Of a DNA stretch of 37,083 bases, positions 23,262 to 31,224 are shown piece after piece (positions within the stretch are counted from its first letter, which is position 1; each line of letters begins with the position of its first letter). A program made the translations under genes and the position numbers. The stretch comes from Fibrobacter sp. UBA4309 (lineage in GTDB: Bacteria; Fibrobacterota; Fibrobacteria; Fibrobacterales; Fibrobacteraceae): the NCBI RefSeq assembly GCF_002395745.1, contig NZ_DGUN01000025.1:1-37083 (forward strand), given 5' to 3'. The notes under the pieces are model-generated. The model worked only from the letters and a program-made list of their open reading frames with translations. It ran no database searches and was not told where the DNA came from.

Positions 23262-24380
23262 TTAGAAATCCGCCTGGGCGCTGATACCCATAGCGAAATC
23301 GGTATCGATGTTGTCGCTGAAGTTGTAGCCGAACCAGAATACGATTTCGGTCTTCATCGTCGGGTACACGTAGAAGTTCAGGCCGCCGAAGTGGTAGTCG
23401 TTGCCGTGGACTTCGGTATCCGGATCGTGGTATTCGTAGGTGAATCCCATGGTGAGCTTCTTATGCAGGTTGAAACTGGGTTCGACGGCATAGAGCAGCT
23501 GGTCTTCGGTGAAAATCTGTTCCTGGGCGGGGTATTCTTCCTTGGTCAGCGCATAGAAGTAGGTGAAGCCGAGGTTGAAGAACGCGTAGTTCATGCTCGG
23601 TTCCAGGAGGAAGCTGTGGATGCCCTTGCCCTTGTACGGGTGGAGTCCCCACACGGCGTAGATGCCCCAGTTGAAGCGTTCGAAACTCTTGGAGTAGTCC
23701 ACCTCGGTTCCCAGGGAGTAGGTGTAGCTGCGGCCAATGTCGTCGCCGAACATCCAGTCGATGCTCGGGGTCAGGACGAGGTGTTCGTCCACATGGTTCA
23801 GCATGGGAAGCGAGTAGGTGGCGAACATGGCCATGGAATGCTCGTTGTCTTCGGAGGCGCCCATGTAGAACTTGCCGTGTCCGAACTTTTCCGTGCCGAC
23901 TTCGGCTCCGACACCGCGGAGGTTTTCTTCGCGGAGGATGACCGCATAACGGGACGGATCGCGCCAGAAGAAGTAGTTGAACGTGCCGGCACTGTAGGTG
24001 AGGTCGCCGAAGACGAAGCTGACCGCGTTGGCCACATCCCAGCGGAACTGGACGCCGTCAAAGTTGAATTCGGTAAAACGGCCGCCTTCGTCGCCCATGG
24101 CCGTGCTGTGGGCGTAGTAGTGACGGTGGGTCTCGGAGGCGTGCGTGCCGTTCGAGTCGGTATAGGTACTGTGCGTGTTGGCCATGACCGTTACGGAGAC
24201 GTGTTCGTCCATGCGTGCCGTGGCGGCAAGGTCGATGTCCTGGTTGGCTGCGTTAATCGGGCTGAAATCGCTGTCGAAATAGCTACCGTAGTCGGCGTTG
24301 ACGGAACCGTGAAGCTCGATTTCGGCTGCAAGGGCAAAAGATGCTGATGCGAGTGCGATGGGCAAAATGAGTTTGCGCAT
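23262..24380 (-). CDS. Outer-membrane beta-barrel protein (porin-like)
   Basis: 372 residues from the ATG at 24380, which follows GGAAGGA; the frame continues upstream but the signal peptide (MRKLILPIALASASFALAA) fixes this start. The mature part alternates aromatic and polar residues in many strands (for example FGDLTYSAGTFNYFFW, HFGGLNFYVYP, EIVFWFGYNF) and ends with Phe (ISAQADF), the usual signal for outer-membrane insertion. Loops are rich in His, Asp and Glu, especially around HASETHRHYYAHS. No named family was recognised; Fibrobacter genomes carry many such barrels. It leads a probable two-gene operon with the OpgC-like gene. Confidence 0.78.
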   Translation of the reverse strand: MRKLILPIALASASFALAAEIELHGSVNADYGSYFDSDFSPINAANQDIDLAATARMDEHVSVTVMANTHSTYTDSNGTHASETHRHYYAHSTAMGDEGGRFTEFNFDGVQFRWDVANAVSFVFGDLTYSAGTFNYFFWRDPSRYAVILREENLRGVGAEVGTEKFGHGKFYMGASEDNEHSMAMFATYSLPMLNHVDEHLVLTPSIDWMFGDDIGRSYTYSLGTEVDYSKSFERFNWGIYAVWGLHPYKGKGIHSFLLEPSMNYAFFNLGFTYFYALTKEEYPAQEQIFTEDQLLYAVEPSFNLHKKLTMGFTYEYHDPDTEVHGNDYHFGGLNFYVYPTMKTEIVFWFGYNFSDNIDTDFAMGISAQADF

Positions 24381-24488
24381 AAAATCCTTCCAAAAAAGTT
24401 TCGGCACTAAAGATAGAAATATATCTGGCGGAAAACCATGTCGCGCGGGGCCGTTGTTTTGTATTTTTGTGAATAATATTGGAGTTTT

Positions 24489-25127
24489 ATGAAATTCGCG
24501 AAAACGGTAGTCTTGTTTTTGGCCTTTGGGCTTATAGCCTGTTCTTCGGCGTTTGCGGTCACCGCGTCGGAAGCCATGGAAAAATCGAAGAGCTGGTTCA
24601 AGTCGGCAAACGCTTGGAGCCTCGATTTTAAGTTGCAGGTATTTTATGCGGAATCGCCCGATATCGTAAGCCAGCAGGGCAGCTTGCTGGTGGCCGACAA
24701 AGACAGGTTCAAGCTCGACATTGCCGGCATCAAGTTCTATAGCGACGGCAAGAGCTTGTGGCAGTACAACGTGGAACAGAAGCAAGTGCTTATCAAGGAT
24801 GTGGAAGACCTCTCCAGTTCGTTGCATCCGTCCGAGCTCCTTTTCAAGTACCTGAACTGCAAGGCCGAAAAGATAGGTGAGGGGGATTTTTCCGGAAAGA
24901 AACTCTGGGTGCTGACTTTGAACCCGGCCAAGTATGCCGGGCAGTTTACCAAGATGGAAGTCTGGCTTAGCAAGCAGGATTTCTCGCCCGTACGCCTTTT
25001 CACGGTGGATCCTGCCGGCAATGCGTCCTGGTACAACATAGTGAACTTGAAGGTCGTGAAGAAAGTTAACGACGATGATTTCCGGTACAAGGCCATCAAA
25101 GGCGTCGACGAAATCGACATGAGGTAG
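24489..25127 (+). CDS. lolA: Outer-membrane lipoprotein carrier protein LolA
   Basis: 212 residues, the typical LolA length, with a signal peptide cleaved near residue 23 (SSAFA). The sequence has the LolA strand pattern: WSLDFKLQVFY, QGSLLVADKDRFKLDI, KFYSDGKSLWQYNVEQKQV, then LTLNPAK and SWYNIVNLKV. LolA carries lipoproteins from the inner-membrane LolCDE complex across the periplasm. GGAG lies 6 nt before the ATG. It is the first gene of a coupled operon; the propeller gene starts 2 nt after its stop. The neighbours are exported proteins, which suits an envelope-biogenesis operon. Confidence 0.88.
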   Translation: MKFAKTVVLFLAFGLIACSSAFAVTASEAMEKSKSWFKSANAWSLDFKLQVFYAESPDIVSQQGSLLVADKDRFKLDIAGIKFYSDGKSLWQYNVEQKQVLIKDVEDLSSSLHPSELLFKYLNCKAEKIGEGDFSGKKLWVLTLNPAKYAGQFTKMEVWLSKQDFSPVRLFTVDPAGNASWYNIVNLKVVKKVNDDDFRYKAIKGVDEIDMR

Positions 25128-25129
25128 TT

Positions 25130-26743
25130 GTGGTGTTGAATAGATTTGGAATGTTGGTGGCCAGTCTTGCCGTCTCGGCTTTAGCCGCGACGGAGATGCT
25201 GTTCAGTAACTCGGCTTTTTCTGTCGCTCCGGGACCGACCGAAGGCTCCCTGTGGGTGCTCAGCCGTGGCGATGTTGCCAGTGGCATGACTCTCTTGAAT
25301 CTGAAGGAAGGCAATGGCGGCGCCGTGCAGGTCGTGAGCTCCAAGCAAGAAGTCCTTGCAACGGAAAAAACGGCTGTCCAGGACGGAATTTTTACGGACG
25401 CCCTTGCCGAACGCCGCCGTACGCCGGCCGTGATTGCGGGAAACCTTGGACTTGTGCTTCCCCGATTCGGAGAAGACGACGAAAACCGTTTCCGGATACC
25501 CGAAGGATTCTTTTCTGTCCGTAGGCTGGACGGCAGGAGTATCTACGATACCCCGTTTGAAAACTTGCCGGAATCCGTCGCCGATATTGATACGGCCATG
25601 GACTACGCTGTCAGCGGCTTCGCTTACGATTCCTCGAAGTCGGTGCTGTGGATGGCGGGCGGAGTTTCCGGGTTGATTTCTTATGACATATCGAAAGGGA
25701 CGAACAGTCCCAAGGAAAGTTTCTTCGTCTTTGATTCCGGGAAAAAGACGCTTGTTCCGTTGAAGAGTTCTTCTTCGGAAGACCTGAAAAAATATACGGC
25801 GGTTTTCGATGTGGCCGTTCATCCGAAAACGAAAGAACTCTGGTTCGCTACGGCCAAGGGGCTCTGGATTTACGGAGACGACGGTTCTGTCCGTAGCGCT
25901 TCGAAACTGCTCGATACGATGCGCGTGACGGGCGTGTGGATGGGTGGCGATCCCCTGCAGGTTGTCGTGGAAACTTCGGCCCGTGTCAAGGAATCCGTGA
26001 AGGGCAACCTGTTCCGTCAATACGGGGCCGCGAAGGATTTTGAGAAAGTCGATTTCCTGGATACGGCGAAAAAGGTTGTAAAGAAAAACGTTTATGATAA
26101 TGCGGACTATACCATAAACAACGTTGTCTTTGTGGGCAGCGAAGCTTTTGTGTGCGTCCGTGCCGTGGATGCGTCCGTGAGCGGCTTCTTGAAGCTGGAT
26201 TCGCTTGGAGTCCGTGCCTACGAAGGCGATGACGGCAGTGCCTGGCTCTACGGGTTCAACATGGGCGTCACGGACCGCGACGTAATCATCACGTCGATGA
26301 CGGAATTCTCGATGCCGGGAGGGATTGCTGGACTTGCTATCTCCACGTACGGAAACGGGATATCCGTTTCTGCCGATACGGGCAAGACCTGGACTCCGAT
26401 TCTGAACCGAGCCAAGCTGAGTGACAACCTTGGATCCATCAGGATGGTCCCGTCGGTGATTGTCGCCGGTAGCGAATCCCTTGTTTCGTACAAGGTGGCG
26501 AAGGATGCGAAAATTACCATCGAGGTCTTCAGTTACGATATGAAGAAGGTCCGCCGGATTGTGAAGTCTGCGCCGCGCTCGGCAGACGCCTCGCGCAGTA
26601 CCAATGCCAAGGAAGATTTTTGGGACGGCAAGGATGACCAGGGTAGACCCTGTACCATGGGCGTCTATTATGTGCGCGTGAAAGACAACCACGGCCACGT
26701 AGGCTGGGGCAAGGTCATGACATTGGGAGGGAATAAGAGATGA
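25130..26743 (+). CDS. Exported beta-propeller-like protein with FlgD-Ig-like C-terminus
   Basis: 537 residues. The GTG at 25130 is the likely start (another GTG follows directly), using GAGG inside the lolA stop region. A signal peptide ends near LAVSALAA. The centre has repeated strand pieces such as GFAYDSSKSVLWMAGGVSG, DVAVHPKTKELWFATAKGL and GISVSADTGKTWTPIL, as in ligand-gated propellers or BNR repeats. The C-terminal about 80 residues (KITIEVFSYDMKKVRRIV, then FWDGKDDQGRPCTMGVYYV) resemble the FlgD-Ig-like domain often found at the end of secreted proteins. Its last four bases overlap the next start (ATGA). The partner is probably the PorV-like barrel downstream. Confidence 0.68.
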   Translation: MVLNRFGMLVASLAVSALAATEMLFSNSAFSVAPGPTEGSLWVLSRGDVASGMTLLNLKEGNGGAVQVVSSKQEVLATEKTAVQDGIFTDALAERRRTPAVIAGNLGLVLPRFGEDDENRFRIPEGFFSVRRLDGRSIYDTPFENLPESVADIDTAMDYAVSGFAYDSSKSVLWMAGGVSGLISYDISKGTNSPKESFFVFDSGKKTLVPLKSSSSEDLKKYTAVFDVAVHPKTKELWFATAKGLWIYGDDGSVRSASKLLDTMRVTGVWMGGDPLQVVVETSARVKESVKGNLFRQYGAAKDFEKVDFLDTAKKVVKKNVYDNADYTINNVVFVGSEAFVCVRAVDASVSGFLKLDSLGVRAYEGDDGSAWLYGFNMGVTDRDVIITSMTEFSMPGGIAGLAISTYGNGISVSADTGKTWTPILNRAKLSDNLGSIRMVPSVIVAGSESLVSYKVAKDAKITIEVFSYDMKKVRRIVKSAPRSADASRSTNAKEDFWDGKDDQGRPCTMGVYYVRVKDNHGHVGWGKVMTLGGNKR

Positions 26744-27777
26744 AAAAATCCCTGGTCATGATTCTCTCGCTTTCACTGACGGGCCTTGCCATGGCGGGCG
26801 TCGCCAGCAAAAAGGCTTCCCTGGGCGGCTTTGACGGATTTGTGGAACGCATGGGCGCGGGTACGCGCGAACTTGGCCGAGGCAACACGGGTTCGGCCGA
26901 TACGGCGAGCATGCCGGCGGCGTACTGGAATCCGGCCATTCTCGGTTTCCGGGAACATTTCTCGTATACGCTGAATGCGGAACGCCGTGACTTGGACCGC
27001 ATGGGCGGTTCGCTTGGGCTTGAAACTCCCGTGGGCAAGCGAATGGGCGTGGGCTTTGCCATGCTCTATCGCGGTGACCTCGATTTTGACGTGATTGACG
27101 AAGACGATCAGACGCTCGGCACGGCATCGCCGTTCTTCTCGATGCTCTATCTTGGTTTTGCGTACCGCGCAACGCGCCGTGATGCGTTCGGCCTTTCGTT
27201 CTCCATGAGCTACGACAACATGGATGTTGCCGAATATTACGACAACATTGAGTTGGTGGATGGCTATATGAGTCCGGTAACGTTGAATTTGAGCTGGCTT
27301 AGACAGTGGAACAAGAATTGGAGCAGTTCCGTGGTCATCAGGAATGTCAGTTTTAGCAAGAACCTTTCGGCCCGCTGGAGCAAGAATACCAGCACGGACA
27401 ATTCCGTGGTGTCAACGGAAGGCGTGCGCCCGAAAATTCTGCAGGTGGGCCTCGGTTACCGCTCGAACATCATGGGCAAACCCGTGTATGCCTGGATGGA
27501 GGCCATAGACTACCAGGTGGCGGATACGCTCCTGGCGTTCGACCCGCAACTGCACGTGTGGACCGGCCGTGTCGGTTTTGAATGCGAAGTGATTCCCGAT
27601 GGGACAGTCCGCATAGGAATGGATGATCTCGATGCCATGCTCGGCCTGGGATACAAGTTCCGTGTGCGCATTGGCAAGAAAAAGTACTTGTTCGACGTGA
27701 ACTACGCTTTGACGTATGAATCCGAAGCGGATTTGTGGAACCCGCTCAGTTTCGGCCTGCGGGGCTACATTCCGTGA
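26740..27777 (+). CDS. PorV/UPF0164-like outer-membrane barrel protein
   Basis: 345 residues with a signal peptide (MKKSLVMILSLSLTGLAMA). The mature start is typical of PorV/PorQ and UPF0164 families: GAGTRELGRGNTGSADTAS, then MPAAYWNPAIL, with the Asn-Pro-Ala motif. Barrel strands follow (RMGVGFAMLYRGDL, KILQVGLGYRSNI, DAMLGLGYKFRV) and it ends FGLRGYIP. PorV-type proteins serve as outer-membrane shuttles or substrate-linked barrels in type IX secretion. That Fibrobacter uses this route is only an inference. It is coupled at both ends: ATGA with the propeller gene and GTGA with recF. Confidence 0.72.
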   Translation: MKKSLVMILSLSLTGLAMAGVASKKASLGGFDGFVERMGAGTRELGRGNTGSADTASMPAAYWNPAILGFREHFSYTLNAERRDLDRMGGSLGLETPVGKRMGVGFAMLYRGDLDFDVIDEDDQTLGTASPFFSMLYLGFAYRATRRDAFGLSFSMSYDNMDVAEYYDNIELVDGYMSPVTLNLSWLRQWNKNWSSSVVIRNVSFSKNLSARWSKNTSTDNSVVSTEGVRPKILQVGLGYRSNIMGKPVYAWMEAIDYQVADTLLAFDPQLHVWTGRVGFECEVIPDGTVRIGMDDLDAMLGLGYKFRVRIGKKKYLFDVNYALTYESEADLWNPLSFGLRGYIP

Positions 27778-28976
27778 TTTCAAATATCTTTATCGACGGG
27801 GTTCGCTGCCTGTCCGCGTTTGAATGCGACTTTGGACCGGGAATAACCGTGGTCCATGGTGCGAACGGCTGCGGAAAGACGTCCCTGTTGGAATCGGTCC
27901 ACTTGCTTTCGCAGGGATTCTCTTTCCGTGCCCGCGACCTAAAGGAAATGATTGCCTGGAAGGGTGATGAATTCCTGGTTCGTGGCGAGTTCGTGGACGA
28001 ACGGCTGGCTACGGGCGTGAACCGCGCAGTCCGTATCGGACGTCGGAGTGCCGAAATTCGCGAGAACGGGGTGTCCCTGAAGTCTCCGGCCTCCCTGTTC
28101 GGAAAGATGCCTGCCGTGGTGATGCAACCTTCGGATATAGAACTGTTGCGTGGCGCCCCGGAAGTACGGCGGAGCTGGCTCGACGAAATCCTCTGTTTCA
28201 AGTCTGCTGCGAATACGTCCGTGTTGCGCCGTTACAGGCGCGTGCTCCAGCAGAGGAACAAGTGGCTTCGCGATTACAAGCATAATGACGGTGCCGTCGG
28301 TGGCGACGAGATGTTCCGCATCCTTACGGACCAGCTGGTAGAATTGGGTGCGAAGCTGTGGGCGGCGCGTCTAGCTCTATCCAGGGAAATCTCCGAAGTC
28401 GTTACGGGGTATTACCGGAAGCTCTCGGGCGGTGTCGACGAGATAACGTGCGCCTACAAGAGTTCTATCCTCAAGGAACTGGATGCGCTCGATGGAGCGG
28501 AATTCCTGGGCGATGAAGACTTGGACAAGGTGGCGATGGATACCGACAGGCAGTCGCCTTACGAAACTGCGGAAGACGAGGATGGTCCTGTTGACGAGGA
28601 ATCCCTGCGTGTCGCCTTTTCACGAAAGCTTGCTGGCCTTGAACTGGCGGAGAAATCTTTTGGCGGGACTCTTGCCGGCCCGCACCGCGATGATCTTGGT
28701 GTATGTATCGGCGGGAGCGAGATGCGTTCTTCTGGTTCGCAAGGGCAATGCCGCTGCGCCGCCGTGGCGATGCGGTTTGCCGCTGTCGATGTGGCCAGCC
28801 GTTACCTGTGCAAGCCCATCCTGTTGCTCGACGATATCTTCGCGGAGCTGGACGTGAACCGCCGCGAGTCGGTGGCATCTCTCATCCGGGAAAAAGCTTG
28901 CCAGGTGATTATCGCGACGCCTCAGTTCGAGGAACTGCCGTTCAAGGCGGATGCGGCGATAGAACTTAGAGCTTAG
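27774..28976 (+). CDS. recF: RecF, DNA recombination mediator ATPase
   Basis: 400 residues from a GTG at 27774 that overlaps the previous stop (GTGA). Starting upstream would add a stretch that is not RecF-like. Walker A is GANGCGKT (29-36), the signature SSGSQGQCR (319-327) and Walker B ILLLDDIFAELD (349-360); AGPHRDD (301-307) is also conserved. RecF loads RecA at gaps with RecO and RecR. An acidic insert with many Glu/Asp (about 244-277) lies before the second half. The gene is not next to dnaA, dnaN or gyrB as in many bacteria; it sits at the end of an envelope operon. Confidence 0.92.
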   Translation: MISNIFIDGVRCLSAFECDFGPGITVVHGANGCGKTSLLESVHLLSQGFSFRARDLKEMIAWKGDEFLVRGEFVDERLATGVNRAVRIGRRSAEIRENGVSLKSPASLFGKMPAVVMQPSDIELLRGAPEVRRSWLDEILCFKSAANTSVLRRYRRVLQQRNKWLRDYKHNDGAVGGDEMFRILTDQLVELGAKLWAARLALSREISEVVTGYYRKLSGGVDEITCAYKSSILKELDALDGAEFLGDEDLDKVAMDTDRQSPYETAEDEDGPVDEESLRVAFSRKLAGLELAEKSFGGTLAGPHRDDLGVCIGGSEMRSSGSQGQCRCAAVAMRFAAVDVASRYLCKPILLLDDIFAELDVNRRESVASLIREKACQVIIATPQFEELPFKADAAIELRA

Positions 28977-29141
28977 AACTTGGACGTCATCCTTGGCCTG
29001 TCATTAGAGTGGTTAGTAATCAGTGGTTAGGGTTCATGACTACGGCTGCCTTGACAGTGTAGGAAAAAGGCCGCCTGTTAAGGCGGTCCTTTAAATGCTT
29101 TTGTCTCTAGAAACTATTAACTAGTAACTAGCCCGGGCGCA
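28977..29141. repeat. Intergenic region with 14-bp and 7-bp repeats plus a terminator
   Basis: GTGGTTAG occurs at 29009-29016 and 29023-29030, exactly 14 bp apart, the complement of the 14-mer at 192-219. CTAGAAA, CTATTAA, CTAGTAA and CTAG run in 7-bp phase from 29107 to 29131, matching the heptamers at 257-284. Between them is the recF/mscL terminator. No gene is seen. Confidence 0.75.
29065..29092. terminator. Hairpin terminator between recF and mscL
   Basis: CCGCCT (29071-29076) and AGGCGG (29081-29086) pair around GTTA; GG and TCC extend the stem with a G-T pair, and TTT/AAAAA flank it. It may stop both convergent transcripts. Confidence 0.7.
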
Positions 29142-29585
29142 TCACTTCTTCAGCAGGTCGCGGATTTCGGTGAGGAGCTTTTCTTCGGCGCTCGGTTCAG
29201 GAGGAGCCGGAGGTGCTGCCGGGGCTGCTTCTTCGGCCTTGCGCATGTTCTGCATGAAACCGAGGAATTTCTTCATCACGATGAACACCACGATGGCCAC
29301 GATGAGGAAGTCGACGATGCCGCCGATGAAGCTGCCGTAGGGGATGGTCACGCCTTCGGCGGTCGTGAAGGCTAGCGCCTTGAGGCCTTCGCCGGCGTCC
29401 TTGCCACCGCCCATGGCGATGATGGCCGTGACGCTCGGCATAACGATGTCGTTCACGAAGGAGGTGACGATTTTACCGAATGCACCACCGATGATAACAC
29501 CGATGGCCATGTCGACGATGTTGCCCTTGAACGCGAAGGCCTTGAACTCTTCGAGAAGGGACGATGCTTTACCTTTGATTCCCAT
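29142..29585 (-). CDS. mscL: Large-conductance mechanosensitive channel MscL
   Basis: 147 residues from the ATG at 29585, behind AAAGGA. The N-terminal amphipathic helix plus TM1 motif is canonical: FKAFAFKGNIVDMAIGVIIG, then FGKIVTSFVNDIVMP. TM2 is about 78-100 (FIGGIVDFLIVAIVVFIVM). A Pro/Ala/Glu segment and a C-terminal helix (EEKLLTEIRDLLKK) complete the protein. MscL opens under membrane tension to release solutes on hypo-osmotic shock. The longer frame upstream is not used because it lacks MscL character. Confidence 0.95.
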   Translation of the reverse strand: MGIKGKASSLLEEFKAFAFKGNIVDMAIGVIIGGAFGKIVTSFVNDIVMPSVTAIIAMGGGKDAGEGLKALAFTTAEGVTIPYGSFIGGIVDFLIVAIVVFIVMKKFLGFMQNMRKAEEAAPAAPPAPPEPSAEEKLLTEIRDLLKK

Positions 29586-29618
29586 GGTATGGTCCTTTGT
29601 TGATTGTTGTTTCACAGA

Positions 29619-29646
29619 AAAATAGTATTGTCGTAAGTTTTGGCAA
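29619..29646 (-). promoter_or_regulatory. Promoter of mscL
   Basis: On the minus strand TTGCCA (29646-29641), a 16-bp spacer and TATTTT (29624-29619) form a reasonable sigma-70-type promoter about 34 nt upstream of the ATG. The region is shared with the divergent EamA transporter gene. Confidence 0.5.
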
Positions 29647-29671
29647 GCCATTTTTCTAAATTTGGCGCGCT

Positions 29672-30544
29672 ATGTCATGGTTGATTCTAGCTTTCGCTTC
29701 GGCGGTTTTTCTCGGTTTTTACGACCTGGCCAAGAAAAAGTCGGTACAGGATAATGCTGTCCGTCCGGTTCTGTTGCTCTGCAGTGCCTTTTACGCGCTC
29801 CTGATGCTCCCCGTGCTCTTGACGGGACATTGCGAGCCGCTTGCTCTGCACGACCACCTGTTGCTGATGGTCAAGGCGGTGATTGTGGGCCTGAGCTGGC
29901 TTTTTACCTACAATGCCATCGCGCACATGCCGCTTTCTATTTCCACGACTATCCGCGCACTTGCACCGCTGTTTACCATCATGATTGCGGTGGGGTTCAT
30001 GGGGGAACGCCCGTTCGCGCTGCAGTGGGTGGGCATAGCCATCTGCGTGTGCTCGTACATCGGGCTTAGCATGGCGGGCCGCAAGGAGATGGGCCACTTT
30101 TTCAGCAACGGCTGGGTGGTGTCGATGCTCGTGGGGACCATCCTTGCGAGCTGTAGCGGCATATACGACAAGTTTATTTTGCAGCGGATGAACTTCGAGC
30201 CCCTGACGGTGCAGGTGTGGTTCAGCATCTACATGCTCGCGGTGCAGTTCATCACGACCGCGGTCACGTGGTACCCGACGCGGAAGAAGACGACTCCGTT
30301 CCAGTTCCGCTGGAGCTTTTTCGCGGTGGCTGCGCTGCTCATTATCGCGGACCGCTGTTACTTTTTGGCGGTGGGAAACCCCGACGCGCTCATCTCGATT
30401 ATCACGGTGCTTCGCCGTTCGAGCGTGTTCATCAGTTTTTTGGCGGGTATCGTCATTTTCCGCGAGCGCAAGAGCAAGCTCAAGTTCTTGGCGCTGCTGG
30501 GCGTGGTCATCGGGCTCTGCTTGATTTCGCTCGGCAAGGGATAA
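29672..30544 (+). CDS. EamA/DMT-family transporter
   Basis: 290 residues with ten predicted helices in two five-helix halves, the EamA layout and usual length. Recognisable parts are FLGFYDLAKKKSV after the first helix and SISTTIRALAPLFTIMIAV with GFMGERP at the end of the first half, and the second-half counterpart ISIITVLRRSSVFISFLAG with FRERK. Family members export metabolites such as amino acids or nucleosides; the substrate cannot be read from sequence. The gene is divergent from mscL and lies 18 nt upstream of coaE. Confidence 0.85.
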   Translation: MSWLILAFASAVFLGFYDLAKKKSVQDNAVRPVLLLCSAFYALLMLPVLLTGHCEPLALHDHLLLMVKAVIVGLSWLFTYNAIAHMPLSISTTIRALAPLFTIMIAVGFMGERPFALQWVGIAICVCSYIGLSMAGRKEMGHFFSNGWVVSMLVGTILASCSGIYDKFILQRMNFEPLTVQVWFSIYMLAVQFITTAVTWYPTRKKTTPFQFRWSFFAVAALLIIADRCYFLAVGNPDALISIITVLRRSSVFISFLAGIVIFRERKSKLKFLALLGVVIGLCLISLGKG

Positions 30545-30546
30545 TT

Positions 30547-30555
30547 TGCTATAAT
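30547..30555 (+). promoter_or_regulatory. Extended -10 element upstream of coaE
   Basis: TG-C-TATAAT at 30547-30555 is a full extended -10. The start point would fall about 30561-30563, at the coaE ATG (30563). No -35 is seen at 17 bp, as extended -10 promoters allow, and no Shine-Dalgarno stands before the ATG. Confidence 0.5.
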
Positions 30556-30562
30556 AAAAACC

Positions 30563-31159
30563 ATGAAAAAGGTAGGCGTCACGGGAAGTATTGGTGCGGG
30601 CAAGTCCTTCGTGGGCTCGCTCCTGCGCAGTCGCGGTTTCCGTGTGCTTGACGCGGATATTGCCGTACATGCGCTTTACCGCGAAAACGCTACCCTCCGC
30701 GGTGAACTTACCGAAAATTTTGGCGAAGAATGCCTTACGACCGACGGCGTGAACCGTGATTACTTTATTCGCAAGATATTCTCGGATGATGCTGCCCGTG
30801 AACGCCTGGAATCCATCGTGTACCCGCACCTGACGCGGTACGTGAAGGGCTTTTTGGAAGCGCCAGTGCGCGACGGTGAAAATCCCCAAAGCATCCGGTT
30901 CGTCGAGGCGGCCCTCCTTTCGCGAGCTCCCGGAATCGTCGCCCTGCTCGACGAAATCTGGATTGTGGACGCCCCCGAGGCTGTGCGCCTGGAACGCCTG
31001 GTAAACCGCGGTATGGATCGTGGTGACGCCCTCAGGCGAATCGAGAACCAGCGCGGCGAATGCGTTGCGGAACGGTTCGCGGGCAAGACAGTGCGGCTGC
31101 TCGAGAATGCTAATCCGCACGATTCCCTAGATTTACGGCTAGATTTCCTTTTGCGCTAA
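30563..31159 (+). CDS. coaE: Dephospho-CoA kinase
   Basis: 198 residues, standard CoaE size. The P-loop is GSIGAGKS (8-15); LDADIAVH contains the substrate-binding Asp, and FVEAALLSRAP is the conserved central piece. It phosphorylates dephospho-CoA, the last step of coenzyme A synthesis. It may be read both from upstream (EamA gene, 18 nt away) and from an extended -10 immediately before it, possibly as a leaderless message. The C-terminal part (LVNRGMDRGDALRRI) is typical. Confidence 0.93.
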   Translation: MKKVGVTGSIGAGKSFVGSLLRSRGFRVLDADIAVHALYRENATLRGELTENFGEECLTTDGVNRDYFIRKIFSDDAARERLESIVYPHLTRYVKGFLEAPVRDGENPQSIRFVEAALLSRAPGIVALLDEIWIVDAPEAVRLERLVNRGMDRGDALRRIENQRGECVAERFAGKTVRLLENANPHDSLDLRLDFLLR

Positions 31160-31166
31160 AAACCGA

Positions 31167-31192
31167 AAGCGGCTCCCGTTCAGGAACCGCTT
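31167..31192 (-). terminator. Terminator of the GH9 gene
   Basis: On the minus strand AAGCGGTTCC pairs with GGAGCCGCTT around TGAACG, followed by TCGGTTTTT. The plus-strand side lacks a clear U-tract, so it mainly serves the minus-strand GH9 gene. Confidence 0.72.
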
Positions 31193-31224
31193 AAGGGGTT
31201 GGTATTTTGGGGATTCGCTTTCGC

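Noticed and set aside
23154..24347. 397-codon plus-strand frame opposite the barrel gene
   Set aside because: Shadow frame; the minus-strand protein has a signal peptide and barrel strands.
24381..24827. N-terminal extension of the barrel protein frame
   Set aside because: It overlaps the divergent lolA gene and lies before a clear ribosome site and signal peptide at 24380.
25181..26698. 505-codon minus-strand frame opposite the propeller gene
   Set aside because: Shadow frame; the plus-strand gene has a signal peptide, coupling to neighbours and domain features.
29687..31120. 477-codon minus-strand frame across the EamA and coaE genes
   Set aside because: It spans two confidently identified genes on the other strand and resembles no family.
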